From: CAWACC01 sp964390695
GTDB lineage: Bacteria; Chlamydiota; Chlamydiia; Chlamydiales; Parachlamydiaceae
Assembly: GCA_964390695.1 (NCBI GenBank)
Contig: CAYMKI010000045.1
Span: 1-19,689, forward strand
Length of the DNA stretch: 19,689 nt
Direction: 5' to 3'
The notes below the pieces were generated by a model, which ran no database searches, was not told the origin of the DNA, and saw only the letters and a program-made list of their open reading frames with translations. The position numbers and the translations under genes are program-made. This document shows positions 16,431-19,689 of the stretch, one piece after another; within the stretch, counting starts at the first letter, position 1, and each line of letters opens with the position of its first letter.

Positions 16431-18956
16431 ATGAAAGCGGATATCAACCATCTAAAGCTGACTTTTGGCGATATAAAAAATCTTGTGTGCCGATCAAAGA
16501 AAATGTTAGTCGGCACATGCGTGCTCTGCAGTTTGTTAGGGGGGGGGTATTTTTTATTCAAATCTCCTCAGTATTATTCCGAAGCTTCCTTTAGAGAAAA
16601 AAGCAAATCTCAAGTAGAAACCAGCAAAAGCTTGAGCCTGGCAATGATCATTGGGGGGATAGATAAGAATGAAAATGCGGCTTTGACCTTGATGAAATCG
16701 CGTACGCTGTTAAGTAAAGTCATTGGTGATCAAGGTCTTCAGGTGAGCATATCCCAAGGCAGTGGACTCATATCGCTCTTATCTAACATCCAAACCAATG
16801 CGCTGGCTGAATTGTCGTATTGGCTGCCTTTCTATAGGCCTATACTGATGCCTCAAGATACTTTGGATGTGGTCGAGGTGCTTTACCCTGGACATGAGCC
16901 TCTAAAAGTTACCTTAAAGTTTACATCCCCTCAACACTATACTCTATACGATACCTCCGGCAAAGAACTCGGAAAAGGCAGCATAGGCCAAAAATTTAGC
17001 TCGGATTCTGTTTCCTTTGCCCTTCTCACCCAGAATGCATACCCTCAGACAGGTTCGGTGTGGGGGCTTACCTTCCAGCCGATGAACCGTACATTAGAGG
17101 CTGTCAAGCACAAGCTCATCGTCAATACCGATCTGCAGGATAAGAGCTTAATTCGATTATCTTTTTATCACCCTCATCCGCAGAAAGGAGCGGCTTTTCT
17201 CAACCAGCTGATGTCAAGATATGTCGAATTCATGAAGCTAGAACACTCCACGCAGGCCAAAGAACAGCTAAGCTATTTGCGTAGAAGGCAGGAAGAAATA
17301 GCTGCAGATCTCAAAAGCATCATGGAGGATTATGCACAGGCGTTGGCTGCCAATGTCACCTCTATAGAATCCTTGGCTCAGCTGCAGGAATCTTATACCC
17401 AACGCACCCTCTTGATCGATCTTGAGCTCAAAAGATTAAACAAAGTCCTCGAAACCAGTATGGCACAGTATGATCATTACCCCAACGGTCTGGATTCTTC
17501 TGCTCTGAACCATTGGCTGGCAGACTTGAGGGCGCAAAAAGAACAGGCTGATACTCTGCGTGCTGTGCTTGACCCCTTGCCCGCAGTAGAAAAAGCTGCC
17601 GAATTCCAAGGCATGGATGTCGCGACGGCCGACAAGCTTTTCACGGACTACAGCAAAATCCTCGGTGAAATTGATGTGAACTTGTCCCACTATCAGTTTA
17701 TCAAGCGCCAAATCCAGGACCCTGCGATTGAACTCAGCTCATTAAGCTCTCAGTTGGAAGATCCTGCCAGCCAAAAAATCATCCACAAGGCCATCGAGCT
17801 GGACGTGCAAAAATTGGACCAGGTGAATCGCAGCCAAAAAGAAATCGACAGGATAAAAGAGGATCTGGCCCTCCAAAGAAAATACCTGCTGAATCACATT
17901 GACCAAGAAATACAGCTGCTTAGCCTCAAGCAGGAGAAATTCTATGGCAAGCTTAAAGCCCTGCAGCTGACGCGATTGGACCAAATCGAGCAGAGAAACG
18001 CGATCCTCAAGCAGCAAATCGGCGACTATCTAGAAAGACGCATGCAAGATTTTCGCCATGAGAAAAACACACTGGCGGAACAGCAGCAATATATCCAATC
18101 ACAGATGCAGCAGATGCCGCATAAATGGGCATCGGAAAAGCTCATGGATTTGCATCTCGAAATGAGCGGCAAAATGGTTGAGGAAATCACTAAACTGGTC
18201 GAAACCAAAAACATCTCTTCGCATATCGACACCACACAGTCCTCTCCCTTGGACAAGGCACTTGCCCCGCAGCAGCCTTCAAATCCACATATTATTCTAA
18301 TGACATTTGTGGGTGGGCTATTTGGTGCCATGATCTCTTTCTGCATGATATCGGCAAAAGGCATTTATCGCCAGCTGCCCCCTTCGGAATCGTTATTAAA
18401 GCAACTGGATATACCTATTTTGGGCAGTTTAGATCATGCGGATGGGGAATTCATTTGCCGGGTGATCGGATGGCTGCAAGCCTGCAAGTTTCAGCATAAA
18501 AATACCCAAATCGCACTCTTGATGCTGAATAAAGGTCCCGATTATACTCATCAGCTGGCCCAAATGATGGCAGAACAAGGTTTGAAAGTCGCCCTGATTG
18601 TATTTCAAAAAATGAAAAAAGCCGACCTTTGCAGCGTGCCATCCCCTGCGTATCAATTCCAACAGTGTACTGGGTATGATTATCTAGGCATCGAAACCTC
18701 TTCAGAGGCTCACAGCTTGGCTATTATCAGCAACCCATTGCAAGCTTTTCTTGATAAGCACAGAGACAGGTATGATTGGATCCTCATCGTTTCCACAGCT
18801 TCGCCTTGCAGCTATGAAGCGGCAAAAATGCAGCTTTACAGCGACTGTGCCTTAGCAACTCTGTGCGGGGAGTCCATGCAGCAGATTGCTGCGGCTTGGA
18901 ATCAGCATCCCAAATATCCCTTGGCCGTAGTATTTGATAGAGAAGGTCCTATATGA
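16431..18956 (+). CDS. Wzc/GumC-like polysaccharide co-polymerase with degenerate kinase domain
   Basis: This 841-residue inner-membrane protein should control polymer length and connect to the Wza-like channel. The first membrane helix spans about residues 25-43. A Wzz-type periplasmic domain follows, with a long coiled coil (about 280-580) that includes FLNQLMSRYVEFMKLEH. The second helix is at about 619-643. The cytoplasmic C-terminal domain has the layout of a bacterial tyrosine kinase but not its residues. The Walker A position reads LLMLNKGPDYTHQLAQMMAE (near 697-716, no GKS/T). Walker A' is VALIVFQKM (near 719), lacking the Asp residues. The Walker B position is WILIVSTASP (near 782), with Asp replaced. 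No C-terminal tyrosine cluster is present. It is probably catalytically dead. The ATG lies 1 nt after the upstream stop. A G9 run at codons 37-39 could make expression phase-variable. Confidence 0.88.
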   Translation: MKADINHLKLTFGDIKNLVCRSKKMLVGTCVLCSLLGGGYFLFKSPQYYSEASFREKSKSQVETSKSLSLAMIIGGIDKNENAALTLMKSRTLLSKVIGDQGLQVSISQGSGLISLLSNIQTNALAELSYWLPFYRPILMPQDTLDVVEVLYPGHEPLKVTLKFTSPQHYTLYDTSGKELGKGSIGQKFSSDSVSFALLTQNAYPQTGSVWGLTFQPMNRTLEAVKHKLIVNTDLQDKSLIRLSFYHPHPQKGAAFLNQLMSRYVEFMKLEHSTQAKEQLSYLRRRQEEIAADLKSIMEDYAQALAANVTSIESLAQLQESYTQRTLLIDLELKRLNKVLETSMAQYDHYPNGLDSSALNHWLADLRAQKEQADTLRAVLDPLPAVEKAAEFQGMDVATADKLFTDYSKILGEIDVNLSHYQFIKRQIQDPAIELSSLSSQLEDPASQKIIHKAIELDVQKLDQVNRSQKEIDRIKEDLALQRKYLLNHIDQEIQLLSLKQEKFYGKLKALQLTRLDQIEQRNAILKQQIGDYLERRMQDFRHEKNTLAEQQQYIQSQMQQMPHKWASEKLMDLHLEMSGKMVEEITKLVETKNISSHIDTTQSSPLDKALAPQQPSNPHIILMTFVGGLFGAMISFCMISAKGIYRQLPPSESLLKQLDIPILGSLDHADGEFICRVIGWLQACKFQHKNTQIALLMLNKGPDYTHQLAQMMAEQGLKVALIVFQKMKKADLCSVPSPAYQFQQCTGYDYLGIETSSEAHSLAIISNPLQAFLDKHRDRYDWILIVSTASPCSYEAAKMQLYSDCALATLCGESMQQIAAAWNQHPKYPLAVVFDREGPI
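16539..16547 (+). repeat. G9 homopolymer in coding sequence
   Basis: Nine consecutive G encode Gly37-Gly39 in the first membrane helix of the co-polymerase, followed after TA by a T6 run. Loss of one G shifts the frame to a TAG about 26 codons on. Gain of one reaches a TAG about 19 codons on. Runs of this length are typical slipped-strand mispairing sites. In the sequence given the frame is open (ON state). Confidence 0.75.
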
Positions 18957-19120
18957 TCTCATTCAACTTATTAAAATCTCTGTTCTTTATTCTGGCAGGC
19001 TTGTGTCTTTCGGCACCTGCCTATGCTGCAAAGTCCGATGCCTATTACGCCCTTTGCAGGGATGTTGTTAAAGACCCCTATATGTTCAATCTTAAATTTA
19101 ATCCTAAAGGTCATCTGTGA
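18953..19120 (+). CDS. Small secreted protein in polysaccharide operon
   Basis: I recognise no family. This 55-residue protein starts with an ATG that overlaps the stop of the co-polymerase gene (ATGA) and has AAGG (18943-18946) 6 nt upstream. Residues 1-25 form a clear signal peptide (hydrophobic core LFFILAGLCL, cleavage expected after APAYA). The mature peptide would be only about 30 residues, AKSDAYYALCRDVVKDPYMF and a Lys-rich end, with one Cys. Its stop overlaps the GTG of the glycosyltransferase. It may be a small periplasmic accessory factor of polymer assembly, a leader whose translation couples the flanking genes, or the remnant of a longer exported protein. The good ribosome binding site and signal peptide favour a real gene. 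Confidence 0.65.
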   Translation: MISFNLLKSLFFILAGLCLSAPAYAAKSDAYYALCRDVVKDPYMFNLKFNPKGHL

Positions 19121-19689
19121 GCGAGAAGATCGAAGTTTTAATGGCCGTGTACAATGGTGAAAAGTTTGTGCGCCAGCAGATCGAGTCCATCATCAACCAA
19201 ACGTATGCGCCTGTGCATATCACGGTATGGGATAATGGCTCCACAGATCATTCTGTAGAGGTTGTCCGCGAAATTATGTGCAAGCACCCGAATTTAATCA
19301 CGCTTATGACTTCAGAAGAAAACGTAGGAGTGATAGGTAATTTTTCCAGGCTAGCCCAACAAGCTGCGGCAGACTATGTGATGTTTTCCGATGCCGATGA
19401 TGTGTGGTTGCCGGAGAAGATAGCCAAAACTTTTGAACGAATGAAAACTCTGGAGAATCTTCATGGTAAGCAGCGGCCCTTACTCGTACATACAGACCTT
19501 AAAGTCGTCCAGGAAAATCTCGAAACTATCCATCCTTCATTCATACAATATGTGCACCTGAAGCCCATGCTGCCTCCAAGCCTCTCAAGGCAGTTAATCC
19601 AAAACCAAATTACCGGCTGTACCCTCATGGTCAATAGACCTTTGTTGGATCTGGCCAATCCCATTCCGCAAGAATGTGTGATGCATGAT
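19117..19689 (+). CDS. Family 2 glycosyltransferase, partial
   Basis: The first 191 residues of a GT-A fold glycosyltransferase are present; the frame is still open at the window end. It probably transfers a sugar from a nucleotide donor to the growing lipid-linked repeat unit in the cytoplasm. EVLMAVYNGEKFVRQQIESI (residues 6-25) starts the fold, WDNGSTDHS (38-46) is the nucleotide-binding loop, and MFSDADDVWLPEKI (89-102) contains the metal-binding DxD-type motif (Asp92, Asp94, Asp95). ITGCTLMVNRPLL (165-177) is the usual acceptor-side segment. The sequence stops at MHD, just where this subfamily usually continues MHDWW. This pattern fits rhamnosyltransferase-like GT2 proteins, but the sugar cannot be told. 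The GTG start overlaps the preceding stop (GTGA), with AAAGG 6 nt upstream. Confidence 0.9.
   Translation, partial: MSEKIEVLMAVYNGEKFVRQQIESIINQTYAPVHITVWDNGSTDHSVEVVREIMCKHPNLITLMTSEENVGVIGNFSRLAQQAAADYVMFSDADDVWLPEKIAKTFERMKTLENLHGKQRPLLVHTDLKVVQENLETIHPSFIQYVHLKPMLPPSLSRQLIQNQITGCTLMVNRPLLDLANPIPQECVMHD

Noticed and set aside
18500..18850. Active tyrosine autokinase domain (Wzc-type).
   Set aside because: Walker A, A' and B residues are all replaced and no terminal Tyr cluster exists.
1..19689. tRNA, rRNA, CRISPR array, insertion sequence or integrase.
   Set aside because: I saw no clover-leaf or rRNA signatures, no regularly spaced repeats, and no transposase or recombinase motifs in the real frames.

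Overview
The window looks like a chromosomal segment of a Chlamydiota bacterium, most likely an environmental (Parachlamydiales-type) lineage. I infer this from three things. The C-terminal processing protease has the Ser-x25-Lys-x3-Gln spacing I recall for chlamydial Tsp (CT441). ScpA and ScpB are divergent, with ScpA lacking the usual Gly-Pro in its FEGPLD motif. A 3174-residue protein carries the DUF3638/DUF3645 helicase-like core, known mainly from eukaryotes and a few host-associated bacteria. No rRNA, tRNA or universally diagnostic marker is present, so the assignment is an inference.

Layout. Positions 1-211 hold no gene, only a terminator-like hairpin at the left edge and a short GC-rich repeat. 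From 3103 down to 212 on the minus strand lies a compact operon: scpA, scpB (4-nt ATGA overlap), a secreted C39-like cysteine peptidase, and a small membrane protein of unknown function. A divergent promoter region (3104-3384) separates it from a plus-strand S41A protease gene (prc/tsp, 3385-5460). That gene converges on the giant gene (minus, 15061-5537), with a long bidirectional hairpin between them. A second divergent region (15062-15298) is AT-rich. It holds an 18-bp imperfect direct repeat, candidate promoters and a run of small hairpins ending in T6.

The right end (15299-19689, plus strand) is the start of a tightly packed polysaccharide export and assembly operon. It encodes a Wza-like outer-membrane lipoprotein, a Wzc/GumC-like inner-membrane co-polymerase whose ATPase/kinase domain is degenerate, a 55-residue secreted protein overlapping genes on both sides, and a family 2 glycosyltransferase cut by the window edge. 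Gene junctions are 1 nt, ATGA and GTGA, so translation is probably coupled.

Most worth a second look are four things. The giant protein joins an apparent cysteine-protease-like N-terminal part to a eukaryote-type DUF3638 helicase core. A run of nine G lies early in the co-polymerase gene, where a one-base slip in either direction would truncate the protein, so it is a candidate phase-variation switch. The co-polymerase has a pseudo-kinase-like domain. The small secreted protein is embedded in the same operon.
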